From Nissolia schottii (taxonomy: Eukaryota > Streptophyta > Magnoliopsida > Fabales > Fabaceae): DNA of 64,000 bases. Positions 21,667 to 35,425 of this stretch are shown here, in pieces. The first letter of the stretch is position 1, and every line of letters begins with the position of its first letter. The translations under genes were made by a program, and so were the position numbers. The notes under the pieces are model-generated. The model made no database searches and had not been told where the DNA came from. It worked only from the letters and a program-made list of their open reading frames with translations. The stretch is taken from assembly GCA_003254905.1 (NCBI GenBank), contig QANU01028716.1, positions 190,899 through 254,898 on the forward strand. Direction: 5' to 3'.

Positions 21667-24600
21667 CACCTTGTCCAAATGACAATGCTAACGGATCCAT
21701 TTTCATTTTATATTTTTTAAATAGATGGGCCCAAAGCCCAAACAAAAGCTAACCAAATATGTGGGCGTTTGGGCTAGTTAGTCCAATTTTCTTTGAATTA
21801 AAAAAATAAATCAAAATATTAAAAAAAAAAAAAAAGGATCGGTATGCAATGATCATCCAATTAAATTTTGTTACTCAGGTAGATCCAGAAAATCAGTAAA
21901 GGAGGGGCCAAAAACTATATGATCAAATAAATATTATATGTAATACATTAATATTTCATATTCTATCACAAAAAATAAAGGGCATGAATTGCTTTATCCA
22001 AAAAAAAAAAAAAGGTTATGCTGATAATTTTTTTCTTTCATTCTAATAATGATCAATGTTCCTCTAAATGAAATTAAATGGAAAAAAATATTGTAAAAAT
22101 AAAGTAAATATAAATTTATTAGGTTTTGAGGAGGTATTAAAATATATAAAGATGATGATGAATTAAGGTATAAGGTTATACTTTTCTTTAATTTTAATAA
22201 TGAACAATATTCCTCTAACTGTAATTAATGGAAAAGATAAAAATTTTAGTGTAAAAATAAAATAAATGTACATTTATTAGGTTTTAAGGGGTATAAAAAT
22301 AGATAAAGTTGATGAGATATTAAGGTAGATAAAACTGAGAAATCATTGAATCAAATAAAATAAAAGATGAGGAAGAAGATAGATATACAATAAAGATGAG
22401 AAAATATAATAGATAATTAAACATAATAAACTAACTAAGGCTCGAACAAAGGTCACTATAATAGCAAGAGCAACGAACCCTAACATACCACTACGCTATC
22501 AAGAACTTTGTGTACAACATGAAAATATGCTTATATAATATGCGTTTCATTTTTTTTTTGGGAGGGGGGTTAGAGGGGAAAAGGGCCCTGAATTCGTCCC
22601 TACTTATCATATAAACAAAAGTAACTTACTATTTTATTCTCTTTATGGGTGGAACCTAACTCTTTGTTGGTTATCACTCAGTCACTCTCCCACTGAAACC
22701 ATGGATTAATGGATTAAGGCCAATTACCACCTTAAGCATATTCACAGTGGTGCACATATGAGTAATTAAATTAAGTGAAGAAACTCACAGTCTAATGATT
22801 GCTTCTACACTAAGAGAAATATAAGTACCCAAGTTAGAGTCATGGAGGGGATAAGAAGTCTCCCTATTATTTTAGTCAAAAAATAATACTACGAAAAGTT
22901 TTTTTTTTACATGGAACATTTGATTTCATTCATTCAAAGGTTGTCAACCATTATAATTTGTAGAAAGAAGAGGAAAAAATACAATGTGGTGCATCCTCAA
23001 TCCAAATAAAATCGGTTGAAATACAAGCTAATTAGAGGTGTCAAAATGGGTCGGCCTGACCCATTCAGGTTGGATTACATCAGGTTGAGTTACTTCAGGT
23101 AATGTTATTTTTAGACTAGTAAAATACTAGCCCATTTTTATTTCGACCTGGCCCATGAGCTCATATTTTGTCAACGTAAATTTTATCAATATATATACTA
23201 ATTTAAAATTGGTAAAGTTTAGTAATTACGTGTAATTAAATTTTATTGACTAAAAATAAAATAACTAGCCTATATAATGTTGAGATTATTTTGGCTTAAT
23301 TTTGAGTTGATTTAGATTAATTCTCAAGTCTCAAATGTTTGAATATATGACTACATAACAAAGGAAATTATGGAAATGCATTTTGCGTTCAATTTAATCA
23401 ATCATGTATAACGTACTAGAGCTATTTATAAAGGTTTTGTAATTATCTTTTAGTTATGTAAGTTACATAACAAGAGTATAACACCTTTTTTTATAGTTAA
23501 TAAAAAGCACAAACCATTTACATTAAGGGTCAAACACGAAATTAGATGAGCTAAATCTAAAAAAGTAAAATTTACACGAATGTACTTATCTCTTTATTAA
23601 TATCTTCCATATTATAGACGTGACAACCCCAAAAATCGCTACCAGTACGCAAGAGACTAGTTCCATTACGAAAGTCTCATAACGTGTTAATCTTGAAAAA
23701 GATGCAGCTTTTTATAAATAAATAAAGAGGAAACCTTTTTAAACAAAACTAAATATCATAATATAATAAAGTAAAATCCTTTACAAGATACAAAATTAAA
23801 TAATTTAAAATACACTAGACTCTATTTGTAGGTCACCGAAACACTTTATAGACTAATATGAATATAAATTATCATAATACTGAAAATAAACTGGAGAAAA
23901 TACTTCACGGCAACGTGAAGCTCACCAAGAGTCCAAACTACTGAGATCTTCTGGACGAGTGGCGTGTCTTCGTTAACTGAAAAAAGGTTGATGAGGGGTG
24001 AATCATCGCTTAGTGAATGACAGACCCTACGACAACATGGGACAGTTTGTAACCATACAGATGCAGTACATAATATATAACAATCATGAAAACATTCATA
24101 TAATAATAATAATAATAATAATAATCATAATCATAATCATCATCATCTTAAAAGCATTTCAAAACATAAACAAGTAGGGAATTCTCTAGATAGATGTTCC
24201 GAGAATTACGATTTAGTTGTTTATGAAACATTCGGGCTTTATAGTCTTGCTCTAATCTACATGGTATGATACATGACACCGGTATCACAGGCTGCCATGT
24301 TCGGGCTTTACGGTCTTGTTCTAAATCTACATGAATCTTATTCGATCGTACAAGGTATATTAGAGTCAACGTAAGCTGTCGTTGACTTATAGTTCTATCA
24401 TAGATAAAACTCCAATGAAAACAATTTAAATACATTACATAACATGATCATCATAGCATAATCCTTTAACTAATACTGATAGCATAACATGACTTTAATC
24501 ATGAACAATCATACATATGCAACATGACATATTTAATGCAATAAAATAGGTGATCCCATGTAGTTCAAAAAATGTTTCATGACTTTCTAAAATAGTTTCA

Positions 24601-24997
24601 TAAATATTTCATAAATAGCTAATTTCATAAATAAAGAAGGTTTCTAAAATAAATCATTATTTTCTTAAATAAGGAAATTTCTAAATAACAATAATAAATA
24701 ATGACTAATTTCAGAATTACTTAAAATAAAACATTAAGTTTCACCTCATAGGATTTTATAAACTTGCACAAATAAAATAATTATAAAAATAAATAAATCA
24801 ATAACCTTTTTAAAATACACAGTGAAGAAAGTCGCTCACTTAAAAATGGTTGATCGTTAAGGAGCATTGAGTTGGGAGCTTCTGACACTCTACGTGGAGG
24901 CAATACTTTCCCACGAACGGAAAACAAGAGGGAGAAAATAACTAAAAAAAACTAGAGCCAACAATCTCACAAAAGTGAAAACTTTCAAGCTTTTGAG
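21667..24997. other. Repeat-derived intergenic DNA
   Basis: No supported gene. 22020-22340 contains two diverged copies of a segment built around TTTATTAGGTTTTGAGG/TTTATTAGGTTTTAAGG and ATTAAGGTA. 23033 begins with GAGGTGTCAAAATGGGTCGG, like the left end of a hAT MITE, but I find no right end. 23625-24900 resembles a dispersed legume repeat (CAACCCCAAAAATCGC..) and holds a degenerate direct repeat around CGGGCTTTA(T/C)(A/G)GTCTTG (24230 and 24302). 24101-24147 is a (TAA)n/(TCA)n microsatellite. Confidence 0.45.
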
Positions 24998-25361
24998 TAG
25001 GGCTGTCAAAATGGGTCCGGCCCGTTTAGCCGACCCGCTTACCCGGTTAAATGGACGGACCTTACATGCAAAAAATAGGTCCGCAAAAATTTGAAAAAAA
25101 ATTGGACCGGCCCGTTTAGGCCCGACCCGTTTGGCCCGCGGGTTGGCCTGTTTACCCGTGAACTTTTTTTTAAAAATTTTAAATAAATTTTTTTGAATTT
25201 TTAAAATTTTTTAATTTTTTTTTAAAAAATAAACGGGCTGGCGGGCGGCCCGTTTAGGCCCGCAGACCGACCATAAAACGAGTCGGGCTTGAAAAATATG
25301 CATATTTTTGGCCCGGCCCGCGGGCCTAAACGGGCAGGGCCCGCCCGTTTTGACACCCCTA
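24998..25361. mobile_element. hAT-type MITE, 364 bp, with intact target duplication
   Basis: The left end is TAGGGCTGTCAAAATGGG. The right end, reverse complemented, is TAGGGGTGTCAAAACGGG. Both are flanked by the same 8 bases CTTTTGAG (24990-24997 and 25362-25369). An 8-bp duplication with TAGGG-like ends fits the hAT superfamily. The subterminal regions are GC-rich with many GGCCCG words; the middle is AT-rich. No transposase is encoded, so it is non-autonomous. Confidence 0.88.
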
Positions 25362-26681
25362 CTTTTGAGTGAATTAGTAAGTCTGAACACTCACGATAAA
25401 CATTTTATATATAAGGGAGGAGGAGATCCTCCTCTAAAGATGCATTCGATGTGAGACTTAATTCCCGCGTCACTGTAGCACTCCTTGAGCATTGCAGCGC
25501 ATCCAACACGTGCGCTGCTGCAACGTGCCAGCTTTCCCTTATTTTTTTGACCTTAGGAGATTTGGGTCATCATAAGAGAACTCATTAATATTTAAACTTA
25601 TTGAATAAGTGCACATGTAATTAAGGGCAAAAAAATGTGCATTATATTATTATTATAATATATTAAAATAGGTGTTCAGGCTATCTGGTTGGCCCTACCA
25701 ATTTGGGTCGGGCCAATTTGGGTTGGATTAAGTCAGACCAACTCAATTTTTTTCTCTTTATATTTCTTCAATCTAACCTGTTCATATTTTCGGGCTATTT
25801 GGGTTGGCCCATCGAGTACAACCTATTTCGATAACTCTAACGCTAACTTAGATAACGCATGGTCGAGCCTATTTTTGTGTCTCTTGACTGGTTCTTCAAA
25901 GAAGTTTTTAATATTTAGTCCCTAGTTTTGATTTTTACAAAGTTCTTGAAATTTTAATCAGTACTCATGTAGGTCTTTAAAAAAAATATCTTAATTGAAC
26001 TTTAAACATTTTAAATGTCATTCTTATTAATCTTCTCAATTAAAATATTCAAAAATTAACGAGGTGTCAATTAAAGATTTTTTTATGGATTAATGTGAAC
26101 ACTAACAAAAAGTTTTCAAACCAATTAAGGAAAAAAATATAAACAACTTTTGTGCTTTATTTATTTATTTGTTCTTATTACTCTAACTAAAAAGAAAAGA
26201 AATCATCCCTGACAGCATTACAAGTTCATGCCGCGGGGACAAAAGCAGTAAGCAGCGCAAAACGAGTTGCATTAAATTTTCTTTCTTCTTTTTAAAATCA
26301 TTTTCCTTGAGCTTCAATATAGCTGCACGTACCACACAACGTGGCTCAAACACAAATTGCCAATAAAGGAATAAATAAATAAATAATCACATAATTGAAA
26401 AAGGAAAAAAAATAGAATTTTTAGTAGGGGTCCCCTCCTCTCTCTCTCTCTCTCTTCTTCTCCTCCTCCATTGCAATCTGAGATCTAACAGAAGAGAGAA
26501 CACAGAAATTCGCAATTGCATTGGCACACTCACTCGTTCACACTTCCCTCTATTCATTTCAATTCAACAATAACATATATTGCATCTATTTATATATCTA
26601 TATTTCTATCTACATACATATTTTTTTATATTTTGTTTGGTGCATGCAATTTGTGTGTGATTTTTGGGGGAAATTTGAATG
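25362..26681. promoter_or_regulatory. 5' flank and leader of the golgin gene
   Basis: 25670-25850 (TAGGTGTTCAGGCTATCTGG ..) looks like another decayed MITE. 26437-26475 is a CT-rich tract ((CT)n then CTTCTTCTCCTCCTCC), a common feature of plant promoters and leaders, about 210 bp before the golgin ATG. The TATATTGCATCTATTTATAT stretch near 26575 lies in the leader and is not taken as a TATA box. No other gene. Confidence 0.4.
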
Positions 26682-29600
26682 ATGTGGGGCAACATTGCCA
26701 ATTTGAAGGAGAATTTGAACAAGATCGCACTCGATGTACACGACGACGTCGACGACGACGACGAAATCCGCAGTTTCTACGACGGAAGCCCCGCCGTCTC
26801 CGATCGCCGGAGCTCTCACGGCTCCGCCCGTTCCAGATCGGGAACGACCAGGTCTCCCCTCGCAAACGGCACCGATCACGCGCATCCCTCTCTTCCCGAG
26901 GTTTCTCTCTCTCTCAGTCGCTTTATGTGTGAAGCATTTAGCTGTTTTGAGCTGTAGCAGCTATGAGGAATTGTGAATGTGTGTGAAATTGTGAGTCGGT
27001 GATAAGCTTAGGGGGGAATCTGGTTCTGAAATTGAGGTAGCTCTAGGGTTTTAGTTTTATGGAATCGTGTTGTTTCTGCGTCAGGTTAATGAAATATAGA
27101 AATGGATGAGCTTCGTATTTGCTTAGAACTTGTAATGCCTATGGATAATTAGGTTTGGCGTAGTTATTTTTGTAAGTAGAAAATAAATAAAAAAAATTAT
27201 GTTAGTTTTTGTTTTATACTTTATAATGTTAACTTTGTGAGCCTAGTTAATTTTACTCGGTAAGCTTGGTTATCACTTTGTAATGTGTGTCATTTCAATT
27301 TTTCTTGTGCTTCTTGTAGATAGAACAATACAAAGCAGAAATCAAGAGACTTCAGGCATCTGAGGCCGAAATTAAAGCTCTTTCAGTTAATTATGCAGCA
27401 ATATTAAAAGAAAAAGAGGTATGGCTTTTACCTTTCAGCACATATAATGCACACTGGCGATCTATGGATTCAGCTACTTGGCAGCATTAACCGGGATTTT
27501 AATACGTCATCTAGTCTCTTCTGTATGCTGAATGATCTTATTTCATTTATCTGGGATGTCAGACATACTTTCTTCGAGAACTATTGTTGGTTCCATGTAG
27601 CTTTTGCATTTTGAAATTGTTATGGACCCTTTCTTAATAAAGCGAACTCAGCATAGCAACAATGGATCATATGAAATAAATATCTATAGATATTCTGGAT
27701 TTTGTGCTTCCTAAAGTTAAAGCTATGATCCTTTCCCTTTTCCCTCAAAACATGAAGAAGTTTCGTTTTCTTCAATACATAATAGAATTATATATTTAAT
27801 ACATGTTATCTCACAGCGAGGTTTCAAAATGGTTCCTTAACAATTTATGTTAATGGTCAATTACTTAACCCCATTTTTTTTATTAATGGTCAAATTTGAT
27901 AAAATTAACTATCCAATTATTTCAACTTCACAGGATCATATTGGTAGATTGAATAAAGAAAATGGCTCATTAAAGCAGAATTTGGAGGCTACAAATGCTG
28001 CTTTGAGAGTCTCCAAAACTGAAGGTTCTGGAGCATCTTCAAATGGCACTTATTCAGTCAAGGTAGGCCTGTACATTTGCTTCTGGTTAATTACGTTTGT
28101 ATGAAATTTAAGTAGTGACAAGCATGCTTGAGGAGCAAAGCCATATGCATTGGCGTGTCTTAATTTTAACTCATGTTGGGTTTGTGGGCCTCGAGTCTAA
28201 GCAGGAAGCTAGGGTTTTATTTGTTTCCACAGTTAATTTGCTAGCATTGTTTTAGATTGACTGGCTTCTTTGAGATAAACGTTTTGGCATATTTAATGAG
28301 CGGCAGGCTGGCCTAGATGCTGCCTTGGAACATCTTTTAGCACGTATTTCGGGTGAAGGGAGAATGGTTCTTTTGGAATGTAATGTTTATGTTGTTTTGT
28401 GGTGCATTAGTGTAAAGATTGAGTCTCCATCTAGGGATTTACACCCATGAATCTGTGATAGGATTTTCTTTGCGGCTTCCATGCATTCAAAGCTTATGGT
28501 TTCTTAAACCCTCTATTGTCCTAATGGTTTATCTCCCATTACTATCTTTAAGCTGTTTGGTATAAATGCCTGCTTGTAGTATATATGTTTCATCTCACAT
28601 AGTTTTACTATGGGCCAGAAACCATGATCACATATTTATGATTTCCATGGAAGGGAAACTGGTTTCCTTAATTCTCATCATTCTCTCACATATTGTGTTA
28701 TCCAGTGCATGTGTAGTTGGACTTATAGATCTACATACTGTTTCGAAGTGCATGTTACTAGGGTTGAGATATTGACCTTTTCCTTCCCAAGTGTGGGAAT
28801 TCTATAGTGGAAAGTATTCCTTTTTTTGGGGTTAAAGCTATAGTTGAAAGTATTTGTCGATATGCCATTTGGTCTTGACAGATAAATAAGTACTCTTGTT
28901 AACTGCTTTTGAATCTTTGTTCAGGGAAGTAATGACCAATTGCCCAATCGACAGCATAAGTTCACATCCCAAAGTAAGATGGAATCTAAACATTCAAATT
29001 TACAAGGAAAGGACAAGGTAAGGATGACTTAGACTTCTGGTTTTAAGTAATTTCCCAATTTTATACGCTATGTCTGTTTAATTTTAATGGAGTTTCAAGA
29101 ATGAAGTGCACCTTGTTTTTTTTTTTTTTTTTCAAATGAACATAGCTTATTCTTTTTTTTTAATAATTTAAAAACTTATCTTATTCGTCTGGTAAATTTT
29201 TATTTTATTTTTTTTCCTTTTTGATAGGTTTCTTTATAGTTTTACTTTTAGTGATGAGTGAATTTGACAACAGATGTATGAATGCCTTCTAGGAGCTTGC
29301 AGATTTGGTCGATGGAAAAAATAGGCCACCAGCAGTAGCTGTGCAGCATACGGCGGAGATACAAAAGTTGAAGTTGGAAATGGAGCAAGAACGTGCTCAA
29401 TTGGCAAACATTCAGCTAAAATTCCAAGGTATTTTTCTGCACTTGGAATATCTAAATTGTTTCGTAATTTTGGATGTTTGCCTAACAATATGCTTTTTCA
29501 TTCAATGTCAGAGGAACAAAAATTAAACAAGTCCTTTCAGGAGGAGCTTAAAATATTAAAGTCAGAAAGAGACAAAGTGAGTTTATATTAGCATAGATAT

Positions 29601-32600
29601 AAAATCTCCATATAACTTTTTCTTCAGATAATTTATTTTTGGGGGGAACTGAGAAGGAAGGAGTTGACCTTTTTCTTCCTTACATTTTAAACTCTTCCCA
29701 TTGCATCATTGAGCAAGTCTTTTCAAGGAATCCACTGATTTTCATGTACTCTTTTGTAATGACATGGGATGCTCATTTAGTTTTTTGTTTTCTAAATATG
29801 TTATGTTATTTCCTGGAAGACATCGAAGGAGATGAGCAAAATATGCGATGAATTGAATGACAAAGTATCAGAAATAAAGTGCCTTCAATTTGAGCTAACT
29901 AGAAGGAAAACTGAAGAAGCAGGTGATGCTGTGGATAGCTTGAAAGGACTTATCCAAACCTTAGAGAAGGAAAACGCCACTCTTAAGGTTGGTAGATTTA
30001 TGCCTTATTTTTTTAACAAATTTCATTGCAATGTAAAGCATTTTTACTATCTTATCACTAAAAAGTTGATAGTTTGCTCCAGAATGCCCTCTGATATGGT
30101 CCTATATTTTCATTGATGTTAGATGGAAAAGAATGAAATTGAAGCTGCTCTCAAAACAAGCAGGAAGGCTTTAGGTGCTGAAGTGTCATTTGATCCTTCC
30201 AAAAGTTTTCCAGAAAAGGAAGAAATGGAAAGATCCTTACAAAAGCTAAGTAAAGATTTGGTGGATACACAGCGAGAAAGGGACAAAGCAGTACAACAAT
30301 TGACCCGCCTTAAACAGCATTTGTTGGAAAAGGTTTCATTCTTTACAGTTACTTTATTTTCTGAAGCAGAACCAATGATGATGAATCATGACATTCAAGA
30401 GACAACTAATGTCACATCTTAAAATTTTCATTTGCCCAGAACTAATCATATATTTGAGATATACTTTTTTGTATGTTAAACGTCATCACTGTTAACTGAC
30501 TTATACACAGTTGACTGTGGTTTATACAATTGGATATAGACACATTAACTGTTTGCATATTGGTGAAGTCAGACTCTTGTTAATTATAATAAGTACATGC
30601 ATTTTTGGCACGTATTTTTAGTAGTCTTAATGACATCTAAAGGGAGCAAACTTCTAGAAATCAATAAATTTAGTCTATGAAAATGGAATGGAGGTCATTA
30701 TAGTTAAATTACAATTAGAATCAACTTCTTGTAGGAATGTGAAATATAGCTTTCTTTTGTTGCCTAATAACAGTGGAACATAAAATGATTAGTTGATTAG
30801 TTTTGCAATGCTAAACAAAACTGGTTTCTAATAGTACTTTATTGAACTAACTTTTAGTTTTAAAATATGCGTGGCTTAGCTATGGTTGGATTGACCTAAT
30901 ATTTTTGTCTGATAGTTTTGGTTGACCTTAGATTTTTCCTTTTCTTCCTATTTTGAACTGCTATCTACTGGATCCGTACCTTTTATCTCCATTATTATCT
31001 GAATGTGAATGAGTTGCACTTGTATCCATCCAAGATAGATAGGTTTAGTATATTAATCTTGCTGCAGCATCAAAGATGTTTTCATTGCTGGTTATCAGGA
31101 ATCTGAAGAATCAGAAAAAATGGACGAGGACAGCAAAATCATTGAAGAGCTACGTAATAGCAATGATTATTTAAGGGCTCAAATATCAAATCTTGAGAGA
31201 ACTCTCAAGCAGGCAATTGCAAGTCAGGAGGAACTGAAGATGGCAAACAATAATGAAATTCTCAAGTCTAGGGAAACCATTAATGATCTGAACAAGAAGC
31301 TTACAAACTGTATGAGCACAATAGATGCTAAGAATATCGAACTTTTGAATCTACAGACAGCTCTTGGGCAGTACTTTGCTGAAATTGAAGCCAAGGTGTA
31401 AAAATATGCCACTGTTCATTTTCTTTTTAGTATTCACAAATTAACAGACAATAGTCAGACCCGTTTACACTTCTCTCACCTTTTTTAATGTCAATATCTT
31501 TTTCAAGTCCCTGTGCTTCTGTCCTTAGTTAATGAAGGAAGCTTATATTCACTATATTTTTATATCCATAGGAACATTTGGAAGGAGAATTGGCTCATGC
31601 AAGAGATGAAACAGCTAAGCTTTCTCAACTGTTGAAAGTATGACTCTCTCTTTCTCTCTAAATAGTACGGACCACTTTATGTGCTCTTATCTTATTAGTT
31701 CATATGGAATCGGCATTTGTTGACTTTTTATTGTCATTTTTATTACTCTACAATCTTTGTATGTTACTTTTCTTTTAAATTGTTCTTAAAGCTTTATATG
31801 TTACTCACACTTTAAACTGATCTGCCATTTTTATTTTCTTGACTCAAAAGGATAAGAAGTTACCTGGTCATGTCCGATTAAGTAACATGTAGATTAAATG
31901 GTTATTGCAATGACCAGGATGCAGATCATACAGCAGATGTATTCAGGGCTGAGAAAGAAGAAATTTTAGCAAGCCTATCACAATCTGAAAAGGCACAAAT
32001 TGAATGGAGAAGTAGAGTAAGCAATCTTGAGGAAGACAATGCCAAATTGAGGCGAGTTGTTGAGCAAAGTATGACACAGCTAAATAGAATGTCAGTGGAT
32101 TCAGATTATCTTGTTGACAGGTTAGCCTGTTTGCGTCCTTAGTACTTTTTCTTTATATATCAGCATGACCATATGATTTGGATTAATCAAGTGAATTTCT
32201 GGTAGGTTGTCTTCATTCTTTTTCTCTTCAATTTCCTCGAAGTTTAACTGTCAGAGTCTTTTCAATATCAATTTGGGTTGAATTTTAGACTTGGGATTCT
32301 TCCAGTCATTTGCTTTTGTTCTAGATTGTAAACTATTATACTAATCTAAATTGTTTTGTTGCAGGCGAATTGTGATAAAATTACTTGTGACTTATTTCCA
32401 GAGAAATCACAGCAGAGAGGTATGTCAGTCTTCTGGGTGTGCTTGCTTTTAGATGCAGGCTGCAGGAGGGAACGGATGCCCATTGTCCTTTATTCTGCAT
32501 GAAACAGTCATAATTTGTGTTTTGTGTGCGTATGCATGTTTGTGGAAGCCAGAGGTCTGCCATGGTGAAACACCAAATTTCTAGTTAATTTATTCTGGTT

Positions 32601-33726
32601 AGCATTTTAACCAAGTCATTTAATTAGTGTATACTTAGATGCATGAAGAGGTCAAGTCTATGTGGGAAAAAATGATAAGAATGCCGGATAGACTTTGAAG
32701 GATTGATGCTCCAGCTTTTTAACTGAGTCATTAGACATGTGACTGCAATGTTAGTTAATGTTTTCCCCCATTAACTGCAAAAGATAAAACTATGCTCTGA
32801 ACTTGAATTGCTGGTTGCTACTTGCTATAGTTGCTGTTAACTTGTACTGTTGATGTTGGTTGTGTTCTTATGGTTTTCTGATGTCCAATTGATCCTGCGC
32901 TATAATGTTTATGATATTGGGGACAGGTTTTGGATCTAATGGTACGAATGCTGGGATTCTCTGATGAAGATAAGCAAAGGATAGGTGCTTCTCAACAAGG
33001 TGCAGGCAAAGGTGTTGTTCGAGGAGTTCTTGGGCTGCCTGGCCGTCTGGTTGGAGGCATCTTGGGAGGGAGTTCAAGTGAAGCAGCTGCAAATGCGGGA
33101 TCCGATAACCAGGTGATTTCTTCTCCTCTTATACTACTCCTTTGACGCTTGTTGCTGGTTTTCCGCAGAACTCACCTAAGAGTAAATTGCAATAACCATT
33201 TATGAGAAAATTGAAGGTTCAGATTTACATGAATCTGTGGACCGAACCATATGGAGTCAACTTGGGCTTCAGGAAATTGTTATTAGTCCCAGTATTTGTG
33301 TCTTGATTTGGAACAGCTTCCTTCTTTTTCTGTTGCAAATGTTGCACTTGATTCTATTGCTTAGATGTCCATGTTTTCTTATTGTGAATTTAGCTTTCTC
33401 ATGAAACATTTTTCCTCTTTCAGTCCTTTGCAGATCTGTGGGTTGATTTTCTTCTCAAGGAAACCGAAGAACGAGAGAAGCGGGAATCAAACACTGTTAA
33501 ATCCGCTGAAGATTCACAAGATAAGATTCCAAACACTAATTCTGCTTCATTTTCCAACCAGAGGTTTGGCAATGGAACCCCTTCTGCTTTTTCATTTAGT
33601 ACATCTAGTCCTCCCCCTCGTGGCCATTTTCAGCGTCCTGAGCATTTTGGTTCTGAGTTTTCAACAGTTCCTCTTACATCATCTGATGGCAAAGAATATA
33701 GATCAAATCTGCTTCCCAGATACTAA
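26682..33726 (+). CDS. GC4: Golgin candidate 4-like coiled-coil protein with GRAB domain
   Basis: A Golgi tether-like protein that binds ARF/ARL GTPases through its C-terminal GRAB domain. Fourteen exons: 26682-26900, 27320-27418, 27934-28062, 28925-29017, 29293-29428, 29512-29576, 29820-29987, 30123-30332, 31099-31395, 31572-31637, 31918-32120, 32365-32419, 32927-33112, 33424-33726. All join in frame with GT..AG introns to 742 residues. The N-terminus MWGNIANLKENLNKIALDVH is typical of GC3/GC4. Residues 74-560 are almost continuous coiled coil. The GRAB motif RRIVIKLLVTYFQ..LMVRMLGFSDEDK spans about 560-600. It is followed by a Gly-rich stretch (GVVRGVLGLPGRLVGGILGG), FADLWVDFLLKETEERE and a Ser/Pro-rich tail. 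An ATG one codon upstream is also possible; I chose MWGN by family likeness. GC3 and GC4 are hard to tell apart here. Confidence 0.95.
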
Positions 33727-35425
33727 AATATACACTGGACTATGTAATTAATCGTAAGGTATATAGATCATTGTTGTATGTTATATTGTAGGCATGCGAT
33801 CTTGTTCAATTGATTCTTTCACATTCAAAATGAGTGTCTATTCTTGGCGAAAATGGGGAGGGGAAGCTTCGGGAGGTGTTTTGTTTTGCTTATCTTCCGT
33901 CATCTTGTGTGGATTCTCGTATATAATTCGGAATTTTGGAAATGTATTTTGATGTAAGTGTCATATAAAATATCATCCACTTGTTTTGAATGTATATAGA
34001 TCAACTTAACCGTATGTTCTCCAATTTTAGTATTCAGCAAATTTTGATCAGTTGTCCTGTATTTATTTATGTATGTCTATATATAGAGAGAGATAGAGAG
34101 AAAGATGCTTCACGTGTAAGCATGTGGTCCCGGTAACATTTTTGATATGGCGAAAATTGATGCTGAAAATGCTAGGTTTCTAATCATCCATGGTAAATAA
34201 GAATAATTAAGTAAAAGAAGAGAATGAACAACTATTTTGAGACTGATGAAGGATTAACTTTGTTATTTAGATATGTAAAAGTGTAGATATTATATTATTC
34301 CTCTTGCAACATATTATGAAAATGATTAATGTGAGCTACATGATGTTATGAGAGGAGTGACAGGGTCATTTTTCATATGTTCAAAGAGCACTTTCCTAAA
34401 TTGCATAGTGCCATCATCCTCTACTTGAATTCATCAAAGAGAAATTTTACTTTACAAGCTTTTAAATAACTAATCACTTCTAATTTCTCGACGAGGTTAG
34501 GAAAAAGCAATTAATCGAATGATGTTCGTGATTGATTAGAAAAGCAAGTAGTAACTTTAAATTTCTAAGGTTTCGAAGTTGAGATATGCTTGGTTAAGAG
34601 AAAATTAGCATGAATTTATTGTTAATATTAATATAAATTTACTCAATAATAATTGTAGTATCAAATTAAATAATTTTTGTTAAATCCCTAAAAAATATTA
34701 TATTTTGTTAGATCAATAGAATATGACAGTATTTGGATTGAATTGACGTCAAATTGTTTACCATCAAATTGATGTTATAGTATAAAGAATGTTTAGCACA
34801 TTGTCTCTTACCGAGGAGTCCATAGGCTAGATTTAGTACCAGAGATAGGACACAAAATAGAAACTAAACTTCTGTCCCTCCAAGCCATATTTATCCTTTG
34901 ACTTGTCTCTGATACCAAATACAATCATGGTAACAGAAAATATGAACAAGCAATGCTGCAATACAAATAAATGCTGACGACAGTAGCCTCAATATATTGA
35001 GGGAAGAGTATAGAGTTTGCCTTTTATCGAAGCTCAACTATGATCATTTCAGTCATGTTAATCAGCAGCAATGCAATCCACACAATATTTTTCAGTCCAC
35101 GCCACAACTCAAACAAAAAGCACCGAAGGGGGAAAAAAGAAGACTGAATTCGTAAATTTATAGCTTACAGTCACAGTTACTGACGGATGGACTAAAAGCA
35201 TTTCCACAAACATTGTAGCCAGAAAAATCCTAGCATGCTTGTAGCAAAATTCAAAACTAAATCATGAAGCTAACAAAACCCATGGGTTCTCTCCATTCCA
35301 TACCCACCCAAACCAAAACACTAACAGGGCCTGATTTACGGCAAGAGAAACTTGGCACTGGAATTATAAAAAAATACACAAGTGGAGCCTCTCTTTTTTT
35401 CTTGAAGAGTACAAATCCTTAAACA
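33727..35425. other. 3' flanks between golgin and reticulon genes
   Basis: The first ~300 bp is probably the golgin 3' untranslated region. A (TATA)(GA)n tract occurs near 34080-34105. The rest is AT-rich with nothing recognisable. The last ~250 bp before 35426 is probably the 3' untranslated region of the minus-strand reticulon gene. Confidence 0.45.

Noticed and set aside
26516..26976. Alternative frames overlapping golgin exon 1
   Set aside because: Arg-rich or Thr-rich shadows of the Asp/Ser codons. The MWGNIANLKEN frame continues through thirteen further exons.
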